Source: Candidatus Kouleothrix ribensis
GTDB lineage: Bacteria; Chloroflexota; Chloroflexia; Chloroflexales; Roseiflexaceae
Assembly (NCBI GenBank): GCA_016722075.1
Contig: JADKGW010000002.1
Coordinates: 744,001 to 808,000 of the forward strand
Reading direction: 5' to 3'
DNA length: 64,000 nt
In this document: positions 17,189 to 25,702 of the stretch, piece after piece
Layout of the letters: the number at the start of each line of letters is the position of its first letter
Position numbering within the stretch: position 1 is the stretch's first letter
Position numbers and translations under genes: made by a program
Notes under the pieces: generated by a model
Databases searched by the model: none
The model's input: only the letters and a program-made list of their open reading frames with translations
What the model was told of the DNA's origin: nothing

Positions 17189-18949
17189 ATGAACGCAAGC
17201 CGGCAGTCAGCTCTGTTACGTGTGCTCGCGACCACAATCGCGATCGTGCTGGTGGCCAGTTGCGGCGGCACGCCCGAACCACAGGTGCGCGTCGAGCAGC
17301 AAACCGTCGTCGTCCCACAGCAGATCAAAGAGACCGTGGTGGTCGAGCAGCAGGTGGTTGTGACGCCCACGCAGGCACCGCGCGCCGCGCTGGTCGAAGA
17401 CATCGCCGCCCGGCCCGACGGCACACCGGCCCCGCCCGACAAGCAGGTATTGCGCTGGGACTACCCCGGCGACTTCTTCCCCGACCCGATCGGCCAGAGC
17501 AACTGGCTCGACCAGGATCTGATGTTTGCCGGCCTGACCGCGCTGAACCTCGACGGCACGGTGCGCCCAGACATCGCCGAGAAATGGGAGGCGAGCGCCG
17601 ATGGCAAAACCTGGACCTTCCACCTGCGCAAAGACGCCAAGTTCTCAGACGGCAGCCCGATCACCGTCGACGACGTGCTGTTCAGCTTCAACGCGCTGCT
17701 CGACCCCAAAGGCAGCACCGACCCGCTCTACCGCTCGCCGTTCCGGATCATCGCCGGGTATAAGGACTTCGCCGACGGCAAGACCAGTGCGCTGGCCGGG
17801 CTCAAGGCCAGCGATGCCAGCACGGTGCAGTTCACGCTCGACGTGCCGACCCCGCACTTCCCAGCCATCCTGGCCCCCTATGGCGGCAAGATCGCCTCGA
17901 AGAAGAACGTGACCGAGGGCGGCGAAAAGTGGTGGCTCAAGCCGGTCAGCTCGGGGCCGTGGAAGGCCGCCACATTCGAATTTGGCGAGCGGGACTACAT
18001 GGAGCTGGTGCCGAACGAGAACTACGTCACCGGCCCGCAGCCCAAGCTCAGCCGGCTGATCATCAACCGCACCACCGACGCCTCGACCATGATGACACGC
18101 TACGAGAATGGTGAGATCGACGTGGCCTACTACCCACCGCCGGCCGATGTCGCGGCCGCGCTGAAGGGCAGCCCGCTCAAGGCCGATCTGGTCGGCAACG
18201 TGGCGCCTGGGCAGTTCTTCTTCTACTTCCGCCACGACCGGCCGCCGTTCGACGACCCCAAAGTGCGCCAGGCCTTCAATATGGCGCTCGACATGGACAA
18301 GCTCTCGCGCGTGGTGCTGCAGGGCACGCTCACGCCCATGAAATCGCTCATCCCGCGCGGCACGGCGTGCTGGCAAGAAGCGAGCAACTGGCCGGCGTTC
18401 GACCCCGAGAAAGCCCGCGCGCTGCTGGCCGAGTCGAAATATGGCGCCGACATCCCATCGGTGCGCATCCTCGTGTCCGAGGTGCTAGGCGCGCCCTCGA
18501 TCGGGCGCTGGACGCGCGTAGCCTCGGCGATGGCCGAGATGTGGCAAGAGAACCTAGGCCTGCCGATCAGCTTGCAAAATACCGAGTTCGAGTTCGAGGC
18601 CACCAAGGACGGCGCGGCGCAGATCTTCCGCTCGAGCGCCAGCCCGCTGTTCCTCGACCCAGCCGCCATGACGGCGTGGTTCGGCCAGGGCGCCGCCACG
18701 GCCGAGCAGTTCAAGTATAGCAACCCCGAGGTGCAGAAGCTGCTGGCCGATGCCGACGTGGCTACCGACCAGAGCGCGCGCTGCGGGCTGTACCAGCAGG
18801 CCGACAAACTGCTGATCGGCGACGGGATCTACGCGGCCGCGTGGGGCCTGAACAACTGGGCCTTCGCCAAACCGTACGTGCGCGGGATCTCGATGAAGAC
18901 ATCGTGGCAGTTCCACCTGTCGGTGCCCGAGATCTACATCGCCGAATAG
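17189..18949 (+). CDS. ABC transporter substrate-binding lipoprotein (family 5, peptide type)
   Basis: A 586-residue periplasmic-type binding protein (SBP_bac_5). It has a short basic N-terminus, a hydrophobic stretch and a lipobox LVASC, followed by an extended valine/glutamine/threonine linker (QQTVVVPQQIKETVVVEQQVVVTPTQ) common in Chloroflexi. The mature domain shows LTALNLDGTVRPDIAEKWEASADGKTWTFHLRKDAKFSDGSPITVDDVLFSFNALLD, the classic family-5 signature near residues 115-175. AGGAGG precedes the ATG. The family binds peptides but also oligosaccharides and opines. With the two permeases downstream it forms the importer of this cluster. Confidence 0.94.
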   Translation: MNASRQSALLRVLATTIAIVLVASCGGTPEPQVRVEQQTVVVPQQIKETVVVEQQVVVTPTQAPRAALVEDIAARPDGTPAPPDKQVLRWDYPGDFFPDPIGQSNWLDQDLMFAGLTALNLDGTVRPDIAEKWEASADGKTWTFHLRKDAKFSDGSPITVDDVLFSFNALLDPKGSTDPLYRSPFRIIAGYKDFADGKTSALAGLKASDASTVQFTLDVPTPHFPAILAPYGGKIASKKNVTEGGEKWWLKPVSSGPWKAATFEFGERDYMELVPNENYVTGPQPKLSRLIINRTTDASTMMTRYENGEIDVAYYPPPADVAAALKGSPLKADLVGNVAPGQFFFYFRHDRPPFDDPKVRQAFNMALDMDKLSRVVLQGTLTPMKSLIPRGTACWQEASNWPAFDPEKARALLAESKYGADIPSVRILVSEVLGAPSIGRWTRVASAMAEMWQENLGLPISLQNTEFEFEATKDGAAQIFRSSASPLFLDPAAMTAWFGQGAATAEQFKYSNPEVQKLLADADVATDQSARCGLYQQADKLLIGDGIYAAAWGLNNWAFAKPYVRGISMKTSWQFHLSVPEIYIAE

Positions 18950-19020
18950 CGGTACTTTCCTTTGTATTTGTGTGTTTGCCGCGCTTCTGCGCGGCAAACA
19001 CACAGAAGATCGGGAAGCCT
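18950..19020. repeat. composite palindromic element, copy F
   Basis: A perfect 16-bp stem TGTGTGTTTGCCGCGC at 18969-18984, loop TTCT, complementary arm 18989-19004. The left outer arm is reduced to AGCGGTACTTTCC just after the stop codon. It sits between binding-protein and permease genes, where such a stem could reduce read-through and set the protein ratio. Confidence 0.85.
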
Positions 19021-19956
19021 ATGCTGAGCTATCTTGTGCGCCGGCTGCTGGCGTTCATCCCAACCGTGCTGCTGATCACGTTCTTCACCTTCGCGGTCGG
19101 TTTCTACGGGCCGGGCGACCCCATCCGCGTGCTGATGCGCGAACAGTGGAACGACGAGGAGACCTACCAGCTGCTGCGGCACAAGTATGGCTTCGACCGG
19201 CCGTTCCTGGTGCAGTACGGCGACTATATCTGGAAGAGCGCGCAGGGTGATTTCGGCCGCTCGGTGCTGCGCAAGCTATCGGTGCGCGACCTGATGCTAC
19301 CGGCGCTGGGCGTGACGGCCCAGATCGGCCTGGCCGCGCTGGCGATACTGGCGATCGGCGGCATCGCACTCGGCATTCTGGCGGCCTACTGCCAGAACAG
19401 CTGGCTCGACTACACGATCGTGGGCGTCAGCATCTTTCTGCAGAGCATCCCGCCGTTCGTGCTCGCGCCCATCCTGATGATCGTGCTGGTGCTGCGCCTG
19501 CGCTGGATCAACACGCCCTCGGGCTGGGATGGCCTGATCAGCCCGAAGGTGCTGCTGCCGATCTTTCTGCTGAGCATCCTGGGCATGGCGGGGATCATCC
19601 GCCAGACGCGCGAGGCGGTGATCGGCGTGCGCAATAGCGACTACATCCGCACCGCGCGCGCCAAGGGCCTGCGCGAGCGCACCGTGATGGTGCGCCATGT
19701 GCTGCGTAACGCGCTCAGCCCGGTGCTCACCACATTGGGCCTGCTGACCGGCTGGCTGCTGACCGGGTCGATCTTCATCGAGACGATCTTCTCGATCCCT
19801 GGCTTCGGCAGCCTGTTCTACGGCGCGCTCAAGACGCGCGACTACCCGGTGCTGCTAGGCACCACGCTGGTCGGGTCGTGCATTATTCTGCTGGTCAACC
19901 TGATCGTCGATATGTCGTACGCTCTGCTCGACCCGCGCGTGCGCGTCGAGCGCTAA
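19021..19956 (+). CDS. ABC transporter permease, DppB/OppB type
   Basis: A 311-residue membrane protein starting MLSYLVRRLLAFIPTVLLITFFTFAVGFYGPGDP, a standard DppB N-terminus. About six helices follow, and the cytoplasmic EAA-type loop is TREAVIGVRNSDYIRTARAKGLRERTVMVRHVLRNALSPV, which docks the ATPase. The C-terminus is GSLFYGALKTRDYPVLLGTTLVGSCIILLVNLIVDMSYALLDPRVRVER. I chose ATG 19021 because upstream codons run through the palindromic element. It works with the binding protein and the DppC-type partner. No ATPase gene is in the window. Confidence 0.94.
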   Translation: MLSYLVRRLLAFIPTVLLITFFTFAVGFYGPGDPIRVLMREQWNDEETYQLLRHKYGFDRPFLVQYGDYIWKSAQGDFGRSVLRKLSVRDLMLPALGVTAQIGLAALAILAIGGIALGILAAYCQNSWLDYTIVGVSIFLQSIPPFVLAPILMIVLVLRLRWINTPSGWDGLISPKVLLPIFLLSILGMAGIIRQTREAVIGVRNSDYIRTARAKGLRERTVMVRHVLRNALSPVLTTLGLLTGWLLTGSIFIETIFSIPGFGSLFYGALKTRDYPVLLGTTLVGSCIILLVNLIVDMSYALLDPRVRVER

Positions 19957-19961
19957 TAAAG

Positions 19962-20077
19962 TCTTCTAGTGATGTTCTCAACCGTTGAGCGGCGGCCGGC
20001 CCTCACCCCCCAACCCCCGCTCCCAAATTGGGAGCGGGGGAGTCGCGACAGCGACGGGGGTGCGGGATGTACCACGC
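19962..20077. repeat. 115-bp dispersed repeat, copy 2
   Basis: The second copy of the repeat at 16999-17111, with the same order of nested palindromes and about 85 percent identity by eye. The pair brackets exactly the binding protein and first permease. The following permease starts about 50 bases later. Confidence 0.85.
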
Positions 20078-20129
20078 GTAACCAGTGTGCGGCGCGAGCC
20101 GCCGCGCAACGAGAGCCAGGGCAAACCGA

Positions 20130-21104
20130 TTGGACATACCGGGCATCACCAAGATCAACCTCGACGGCCGGCTGGCGCCGGGCGCGCGACCGCGCGGGCT
20201 ATGGAGCGACGCCTGGCGCAGCCTGATGCGCAACCGCATCGCGCTGCTGGGCCTGCTGATCAGCCTGCTGATCGGCCTGCTGGCGCTGTTCGGCAATAGC
20301 GTCTCGCCCTACAACCCGAACCGGCAGGATCTCGACCACGTGGCCGAGGGGCCGTCGGCCGAACACTGGCTAGGCACCGACCAGCTCGGGCGCGACTACT
20401 TCAGCCGGGTTGCGGCCGGCGCGCGCACCGCCCTGCTGGTCGGCTTCACCGTGACGCTGATCGCCTGCCTGCTGGGCATCGTGCTAGGCGCCGTATCGGC
20501 CTATGCCGGCGGGCTAACCGACATGCTGGTCAGCCGGCTCTCTGATGCGACCATGGCCTTCCCCAAGCTGCTGCTGGCCTCGTTCGTCAACGCCACCGCC
20601 AAGCCGCCATTCCAGGCCGCGCTGGCCTGGGTCGCGGCACGCACCGGGCTGGCGCTACTCACCGACACTGTGATCGCCGACTATATCGTGGTGCTGGGCG
20701 CGCTGTCGCTGACGCTGTGGTACGGCTACGCCCGGCTGGTGCGCGGCGAGATCCTGCGGCTGCGCGAGATGGACTTCGTGCTGTCGGCGCGGGCAATCGG
20801 CGCCTCGCCATGGCAGATCGTCCGGCGCCACCTGATCCCCAACGCGCTGGCGCCAATTATTATCTACGCCACCGCCGGCATCGGCGAGGCCATGCTGCTG
20901 GAGGCATCGCTGAGCTACCTGGGCATCGGCATCCAGCCGCCCGGCGCGAGCTGGGGCCAGATGATCAGCACCAGCATCGACCAGTGGCGCTACGCGCCGC
21001 ACCTGGTGGCCATCCCCGGCGTGGTGCTGGCGCTGGCGGTGCTGGGCTTCAACCTGCTAGGCGACGGCGTCAACGACGCGCTCGACCCACGGCGAAGGAG
21101 GTAG
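20130..21104 (+). CDS. ABC transporter permease, DppC/OppC type
   Basis: About 324 residues from the TTG at 20130. Its hydrophobic first helix is NRIALLGLLISLLIGLLALFG, then LGTDQLGRDYFSRVAAGARTALLVGFTVTL, the typical DppC signature. The EAA loop is RGEILRLREMDFVLSARAIGASPWQIVRRHLIPNALAPI, and it ends LAVLGFNLLGDGVNDALDPRRRR. An ATG at 20085 would add sixteen arginine-rich residues unlike family members. It pairs with the DppB-type permease and overlaps the ribosome site of the enolase-family gene, which starts one base after its stop. Confidence 0.92.
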   Translation: MDIPGITKINLDGRLAPGARPRGLWSDAWRSLMRNRIALLGLLISLLIGLLALFGNSVSPYNPNRQDLDHVAEGPSAEHWLGTDQLGRDYFSRVAAGARTALLVGFTVTLIACLLGIVLGAVSAYAGGLTDMLVSRLSDATMAFPKLLLASFVNATAKPPFQAALAWVAARTGLALLTDTVIADYIVVLGALSLTLWYGYARLVRGEILRLREMDFVLSARAIGASPWQIVRRHLIPNALAPIIIYATAGIGEAMLLEASLSYLGIGIQPPGASWGQMISTSIDQWRYAPHLVAIPGVVLALAVLGFNLLGDGVNDALDPRRRR

Positions 21105-21105
21105 C

Positions 21106-22233
21106 GTGAAGATCACCAGCGTCGAAACATTCCTGCTGCGCCACACGCTGCCGCGGCCGACCGGGCCCTCGATCTGGCTATACAGCGAGCGCGAGGCGCT
21201 GATCGTCAAGATCAGCACCGACACGGGCCTGGTCGGCTGGGGTGAGACATCCGAGATCGCTGGGGCCGGCGCGGTGATCCGCGAGGTCTGCGCGCCGATC
21301 GTGATCGGCCACGACCCGCGCGAGCACCGGCGGCTGTGGCACCAGATCTGGGACGCTACGCTTGGCCACGGCTTCGCGGTCGGGGCGGTCGACATCGCCC
21401 TGCACGACCTGTGGGGCCAGGCGAGCGGGCGCTCGGTTGGCGAGCTGTATGGCGGCGTGCTGCGCGAGCGTGTGCCGGCCTACGCCTCGGCGCTCAGCTA
21501 CGTCGAGGGCGTCGACCCGGCCGAGGCCTGGCTGCCCGAGGCCACCGCGCTGGCCGCGCAGGGCTTCCGCGCGATCAAGATGCGGATCGGCCGCTTCGCG
21601 CCCGAGCACGAGCTGCCGCTGATCGCCCAGCTGCGCGCGGCGCTGCCGCCGGGCGTGCGGCTGATGGCCGATGGCAACGCGGCCTACACGCTGCCGGCCG
21701 CCATTCGCGTCGGGCGCGCGCTCGAGCGGATCGGCCTGCACTGGTTCGAAGAGCCTATGCCGCAGCTTACGCCGACGCAAGCCGAGTATGCCGGCTACGA
21801 CACGCTGGCGGCGCACCTCGACATCCCGATCGCCAGCGGCGAGATCTTGCAGTCGCGCGGGGCCTTCAAGGCGCTGATCGACGGCCACAAATGCGATATC
21901 GTCCAGCCCGACGTGACGATCTGCGGCGGGATCGGCGAGTGCCTGTTCGTGGCCGACCTGGCGCGGCTGGCCGGGTTGCAGTGCATCCCGCACTGCTGGG
22001 GCGGCGCAATCGCCGTTGCCGCAGCCATCCACGTGCTATCGCTGCTGCCCAGCCCGACCAGCGGGCCAAGCGCCGAGACGCCCATGCTCGAGTACGACAC
22101 CACCGAGAACCGCTTCCGCAGCGAACTGCTGGCCGAGCCACTGGCCGTGCGCGACGGGTTCATCCAGCTGCCGCGCGGGCCGGGCCTGGGCATTCGCGTC
22201 GACGAGCACGTGCTGCGGCGCTATCGGGTTTAA
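21106..22233 (+). CDS. enolase-superfamily enzyme (mandelate racemase/sugar acid dehydratase type)
   Basis: A 375-residue protein with the enolase-superfamily cap and barrel. Visible are IKMRIG (K158-M-R160, the KxR form typical of the mandelate racemase subgroup), ADGNAAY (D189), HWFEEP (E215-E216), IASGEILQ (E245) and IPHCWGGAI, which holds a barrel-end histidine. These bind Mg2+ and abstract the alpha proton of a carboxylate. Sugar-acid dehydratases in this group make 2-keto-3-deoxy acids, exactly the substrates of the aldolases here. The start is GTG with GAAGGAGG upstream, coupled to the permease gene. Confidence 0.9.
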   Translation: MKITSVETFLLRHTLPRPTGPSIWLYSEREALIVKISTDTGLVGWGETSEIAGAGAVIREVCAPIVIGHDPREHRRLWHQIWDATLGHGFAVGAVDIALHDLWGQASGRSVGELYGGVLRERVPAYASALSYVEGVDPAEAWLPEATALAAQGFRAIKMRIGRFAPEHELPLIAQLRAALPPGVRLMADGNAAYTLPAAIRVGRALERIGLHWFEEPMPQLTPTQAEYAGYDTLAAHLDIPIASGEILQSRGAFKALIDGHKCDIVQPDVTICGGIGECLFVADLARLAGLQCIPHCWGGAIAVAAAIHVLSLLPSPTSGPSAETPMLEYDTTENRFRSELLAEPLAVRDGFIQLPRGPGLGIRVDEHVLRRYRV

Positions 22234-22236
22234 GGC

Positions 22237-22335
22237 ATACGCATAAGCAGCTGCGCGCGGCTAGCGTGGTGCCGGAATTCTGCCTGCGGCAGCAAGACGA
22301 GGAATGGCACAACTGCGTACGCCCAATAAGTAAGG
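22237..22335. repeat. composite palindromic element, copy Q, degenerate
   Basis: It keeps GCATAAGCAGCTGCGCG, CTGCCTGCGGCAGCAAG (22281-22297) and ACTGCGTACGCCCA flank sequences, but no clear inner stem. It precedes the ribosome site of 22344. Confidence 0.5.
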
Positions 22336-22343
22336 AGCGCCCG

Positions 22344-23330
22344 ATGCCTACGGTCTACATCCCCGACCCGGTCGACTCGCTGATGCCGTTCGCCGAAGAG
22401 CGCGCCGCCGCCGAGGCGGCCGGGGCCGAGCTGGTGCTGGGCGACGGCGCGAACCCGCAGATCCGCGACGCCGAGGTGATCCTGACGACCTGGATCCGCT
22501 TTCCGCCCGAGGCGATCCACGCGCTCGAGCGCTGCCGGCTGATCGTGCGCTACGGCATTGGCGTCGACACGATCGACCTGGCGGCTGCCAGCGCCTGCGG
22601 GATCGTGGTTGGCAACGCGCCAACCTATTGCATGCACGAGGTCGCCGACCACACTGCCGGCCTGGCGCTCAGCCTGGCCCGGCGCATCCCCTGGCTCGAC
22701 CGCGAGGTGCGCGCGGGCAACTGGGCCAGCGTGCAGCAGCACATGTGGGGCGTGCGCCGCCTGAGCAGCCTGACGCTCGGGATCGTTGGCCTGGGTAAGA
22801 TCGGCCGGCTGTTCGCCCAGCGCATGGCGCCGTTCGGCTTCCGCATGCTGGGCTACGACCCGTTCCTGAGCGACGAGCAGATCGCGGCGTTGGGCGTGAC
22901 GCCGACCACGCTCGATGAGCTGCTGCGCCAGGCCGACCTGGTATCGCTGCATGTACCGCTCACGCCGCAGACACGCCAGCTGATCAGCGCCGAGCGGCTG
23001 CGGCTGATGCAGCCCAGCGCGGCGATCATCAACACCAGCCGCGGCCCGGTGATCGACGAGGCCGCGCTGATCGACGCGCTGCGCGAGAACCGGCTGTTCG
23101 GCGCCGCGCTCGACGTGCTCGAGGCCGAGCCGCCCGCCGCCGACCACCCGCTGCTGGCGCTCGACCCGCAGCGCGTGATCCTGACACCGCACTTCGCCGC
23201 CTCGTCGGAGCAGATCGGCCCCGACGTGCATCGCGAGGTCAGCGCAGCCGTGGCGGCGGTGCTGGCCGGGCGCTGGCCGCCCTCGGTGATGAACCCCGGC
23301 GTGGTGCCGAAGCAGCCGCTCACACATTGA
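22344..23330 (+). CDS. D-2-hydroxyacid dehydrogenase
   Basis: A 328-residue NAD-dependent dehydrogenase of the phosphoglycerate dehydrogenase / CtBP group. It has RYGIGVDTIDLAAASACGI in the catalytic domain, the nucleotide motif GIVGLGKIG at about 146-154, and the catalytic set R233 (NTSRGPVIDE), E262 (LEAEPP) and H283 (TPHFAAS). TAAGGAG precedes the ATG. It would interconvert a 2-keto acid and a D-2-hydroxy acid. The stop codon overlaps the -35 box of the next promoter. Confidence 0.9.
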   Translation: MPTVYIPDPVDSLMPFAEERAAAEAAGAELVLGDGANPQIRDAEVILTTWIRFPPEAIHALERCRLIVRYGIGVDTIDLAAASACGIVVGNAPTYCMHEVADHTAGLALSLARRIPWLDREVRAGNWASVQQHMWGVRRLSSLTLGIVGLGKIGRLFAQRMAPFGFRMLGYDPFLSDEQIAALGVTPTTLDELLRQADLVSLHVPLTPQTRQLISAERLRLMQPSAAIINTSRGPVIDEAALIDALRENRLFGAALDVLEAEPPAADHPLLALDPQRVILTPHFAASSEQIGPDVHREVSAAVAAVLAGRWPPSVMNPGVVPKQPLTH

Positions 23331-23355
23331 CAGTCTATCTATATTCCGGTATACT
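23327..23355 (+). promoter_or_regulatory. internal promoter P3 upstream of the DapA-family gene
   Basis: TTGACA (23327-23332), 17 bases, TATACT (23350-23355). Geometry and -10 surroundings match the regulator's own promoter at 9890-9918. It would give a transcript with a leader of about 245 bases before the ATG at 23608; this leader contains palindromic element G. Confidence 0.75.
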
Positions 23356-23364
23356 GGTACTATA
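23348..23364 (+). promoter_or_regulatory. operator candidate O3
   Basis: GGTATACTGGTACTATA, identical over all 17 bases to O1 at 9881-9897 and placed the same way over the -10 box. Identity outside the promoter core suggests control by the same FadR-type regulator. Confidence 0.6.
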
Positions 23365-23399
23365 GCAGAACCAGTTAATAGATATGACCCGGCTGCGCT

Positions 23400-23545
23400 A
23401 TGTTGGCTTTCGACGCGGTGCTTTCGCCTGCGGCAGCAGGGTACTTTCTTGTGTGTCTAGTTGTTCGTGCAGAGCGCGAACAACCACGCGCCATACCAGA
23501 AGGCTAAAAACGCCAACCGCATAAGCGCTACTATCATAGCGAGCG
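23400..23545. repeat. composite palindromic element, copy G
   Basis: Inner stem of 11 bp with one mismatch: arms 23460-23470 and 23474-23484, loop AGA. The left outer arm is TTCGCCTGCGGCAGCAGGGT-ACTTTC from 23423; the right flank has GCCAACCGCATAAGCGC. Confidence 0.7.
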
Positions 23546-23607
23546 GCCGGGTACCGTGCCGCTCGTCTAGCAAGCGCAAGAGTAGCGCCAGCGAGAAGGA
23601 GCAGCAT

Positions 23608-24528
23608 ATGCCGCGCTACCCCCAGACTGTGCTGGCCTCGTGCGAGATCCCCTGGGACGAGCATGAGCAGCTGCTCGAAGACGTGTTTCGCCAGGAGGTG
23701 CGCATGGTGCTGGCCATGGGCTTTCAGCACCTGTACGTGTTTGGCACCGCCGGCGAGGGCTATGCGGTCGATAGCGCGCGCTTCCGGCAGATCGTCGAAA
23801 TCTTTCGCGACGAGACCAGCGGCGCCGAGGTGTACCCGCAAATCGGCGTGATCGGCCTCTCGACCGCGACGATCATCGAGCGGATCGCGCTGGCGCACGC
23901 GCTGGGCTTCCGCACCTTCCAGATCTCGCTGCCGAGCTGGGGCGCGCTCAACGACACCGAGCTGCTGCGCTTCTTTACCGATGTGTGCGGCGCATTCCCC
24001 GACGCGCGCTTCCTGCACTACAACCTGCCGCGCGCCAAGCGCGTGCTCGGCGGCGCCGACTACCGGCGCATCGCCGACGCCGTGCCGAACCTGGCGGCAA
24101 CCAAGAACACCGGCGGCGGCGCACAGCGCGCGGCCGACCTGATGCGCCACGCGCCCGACCTGCAGCACTTCTTCGGCGAAGATAACTTCATGGCCGGCAG
24201 CATGTTTGGCGAGTGCTCGCTGCTGGCCTCGCTCGGGCCGCTGGCGCCGCGCCGCGCCTGGGAGTACCTGGCGGCCGGGCGCGACCTACAGCTCGACCGG
24301 CTGCTGACGCTGCACCACGCCTTTCTGTGCCTGCTCTACGACGTGCTCGGCCCGCTGCTGGCGAAAGAGCGCATCGACGGCGCCTACGACAAGGTGATCG
24401 TGCGGCTGGGCGGGCTCGAGGCCATGCCGCTGCGGCTGCTCTCGCCCTACCAGGGCTTCGACGAGCACGAGTACCAGCAGTGCCGGCGCATCTTCGACCA
24501 GCGGTACGCCGCCTGGGCCGGCGCGTAG
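23608..24528 (+). CDS. dihydrodipicolinate synthase/NAL-family aldolase (2 of 3)
   Basis: A 306-residue Schiff-base aldolase-fold protein. It has FGTAGEG (about 45-51), the tyrosine of LHYNLPRAKRVLGG (Y138) and the Schiff-base lysine of LAATKNTGGG (K166). It is more divergent than the other two family members: the N-terminus is RYPQTVLASCEIPWDEHEQLLE rather than GxxPALxTPF, and ISLPSWGALNDTELLRFF replaces the usual PPYY loop. ATG 23608 is preceded by GAGAAGGAGCAG. It is the first gene behind promoter P3 and is followed by a sialidase-like gene, which fits cleavage of a sialic-acid-like or other keto acid. Confidence 0.85.
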   Translation: MPRYPQTVLASCEIPWDEHEQLLEDVFRQEVRMVLAMGFQHLYVFGTAGEGYAVDSARFRQIVEIFRDETSGAEVYPQIGVIGLSTATIIERIALAHALGFRTFQISLPSWGALNDTELLRFFTDVCGAFPDARFLHYNLPRAKRVLGGADYRRIADAVPNLAATKNTGGGAQRAADLMRHAPDLQHFFGEDNFMAGSMFGECSLLASLGPLAPRRAWEYLAAGRDLQLDRLLTLHHAFLCLLYDVLGPLLAKERIDGAYDKVIVRLGGLEAMPLRLLSPYQGFDEHEYQQCRRIFDQRYAAWAGA

Positions 24529-24574
24529 CGCCAAGCGTTGAGTTCTGAGTTTCGCATGCCATAGCGGGGCACAC

Positions 24575-25702
24575 ATGCAGCTTGTAGAACACGGCATTCT
24601 GAGCCGTGGCGTGCCGGGCACACCGCGGGCGATTCTGACCTTCGCCAGCGTGACGGCGCTGGCCGGCGGGGTGCTGCTGGCGGCCCTGCGCGCCGGATCG
24701 AGCAAGGACGCGGCCGACGAAACGATCGAGCTGCACCGATCGGATGACGGCGGCCGGCACTGGCGTATGCTGCGGCAGCTGAGCTACGACGCGCCGATCG
24801 ACGGCGCACGCGGCTCGCTAAAGCTCTGCTACCTGACCGAGCTCGCGCCGGGGCAGGTGATCGCCGCAGCCATGTGGATCGACCGCACCAGCTACCCCGG
24901 CCAGCCGCTGTTCAACCCGGCCACCGAAGGCTGCCTGCCCATGTCGATCGTGCTGGCCGAGTCGGCCGACCAGGGCGCGACCTGGTCGCCCTGGCGGCTG
25001 GTGCCTATGCCCGAGCAGATCGGCCCGGCCAGCCTGACCAGCCCGATCCTCAAGCTGGCCGACGGCACGCTGGCCATGAGCATCGAGACGAATAAGCACT
25101 ACCACGACGCGACGCCCTGGCTCCAGCAGGTGGTGCTGTTCCACTCGCGCGACGGCGGCCAGAGCTGGGGTGCGCCGATCACTGCCGGCCGCGACCCGAG
25201 CGGGCGGATCTTCAACTGGGATCAGCGCCTGGGCCTGGCGCCCGACGGCCGGATTGGCGCGTTCATCTGGACCTACGACAGCCAGACGCGCACATACCTA
25301 AACATCCACCGGCGCATCAGCGCCGACGGCGGCGCCAGCTGGTCGGCGGCCGAGGATCTGGGCATTGCCGACCAGGCCGGCCGGCCGGCCGTGCTGCCCG
25401 ACGGCCGCGTGCTGCTGCCGTGGGTCGATCGCTTCGGCCAGCGCGCCATCCGCGCGCGCCTGGCGCCGGCGATCGACGCGCCGTTCGCGCCGGCCAGCGA
25501 GGTTGTGCTCTATAGCCTGGATGCGGCCGGCCCCGGCGCGCGTGACGACAGCACCGGCGCGCTGCTGGCCGAGATGTCGCTATGGACCTTTGGCCTGCCC
25601 TACGCCGAGGCACTGCCCGACGGCCAGGTGCTGGTGGTGTACTACGCCGGCAGCCAGGCGAGCATGGACATTCGCTGGGCGCGGCTGCGCGAGGCTGATT
25701 GA
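24575..25702 (+). CDS. BNR/Asp-box sialidase-like protein (1 of 2)
   Basis: A 375-residue six-bladed propeller protein with four Asp boxes: SDDGGRHW (about 56-63), SADQGATW (130-137), SRDGGQSW (191-198) and SADGGASW (249-256). This is the sialidase superfamily pattern (S-x-D-x-G-x-x-W). No signal peptide is seen, so it appears cytoplasmic. Arginines that could bind a carboxylate occur (for example RGSLKLCYL), but a complete sialidase catalytic set cannot be confirmed by eye. The stop overlaps the next ATG. An intracellular glycosidase or lyase on imported conjugates is plausible. Confidence 0.8.
   Translation: MQLVEHGILSRGVPGTPRAILTFASVTALAGGVLLAALRAGSSKDAADETIELHRSDDGGRHWRMLRQLSYDAPIDGARGSLKLCYLTELAPGQVIAAAMWIDRTSYPGQPLFNPATEGCLPMSIVLAESADQGATWSPWRLVPMPEQIGPASLTSPILKLADGTLAMSIETNKHYHDATPWLQQVVLFHSRDGGQSWGAPITAGRDPSGRIFNWDQRLGLAPDGRIGAFIWTYDSQTRTYLNIHRRISADGGASWSAAEDLGIADQAGRPAVLPDGRVLLPWVDRFGQRAIRARLAPAIDAPFAPASEVVLYSLDAAGPGARDDSTGALLAEMSLWTFGLPYAEALPDGQVLVVYYAGSQASMDIRWARLREAD

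Noticed and set aside
21336..23330. 664-residue fusion of the enolase-family region to the 2-hydroxyacid dehydrogenase
   Set aside because: The first third is an out-of-frame reading of the enolase-family gene; the real dehydrogenase begins at ATG 22344 with its own ribosome site.
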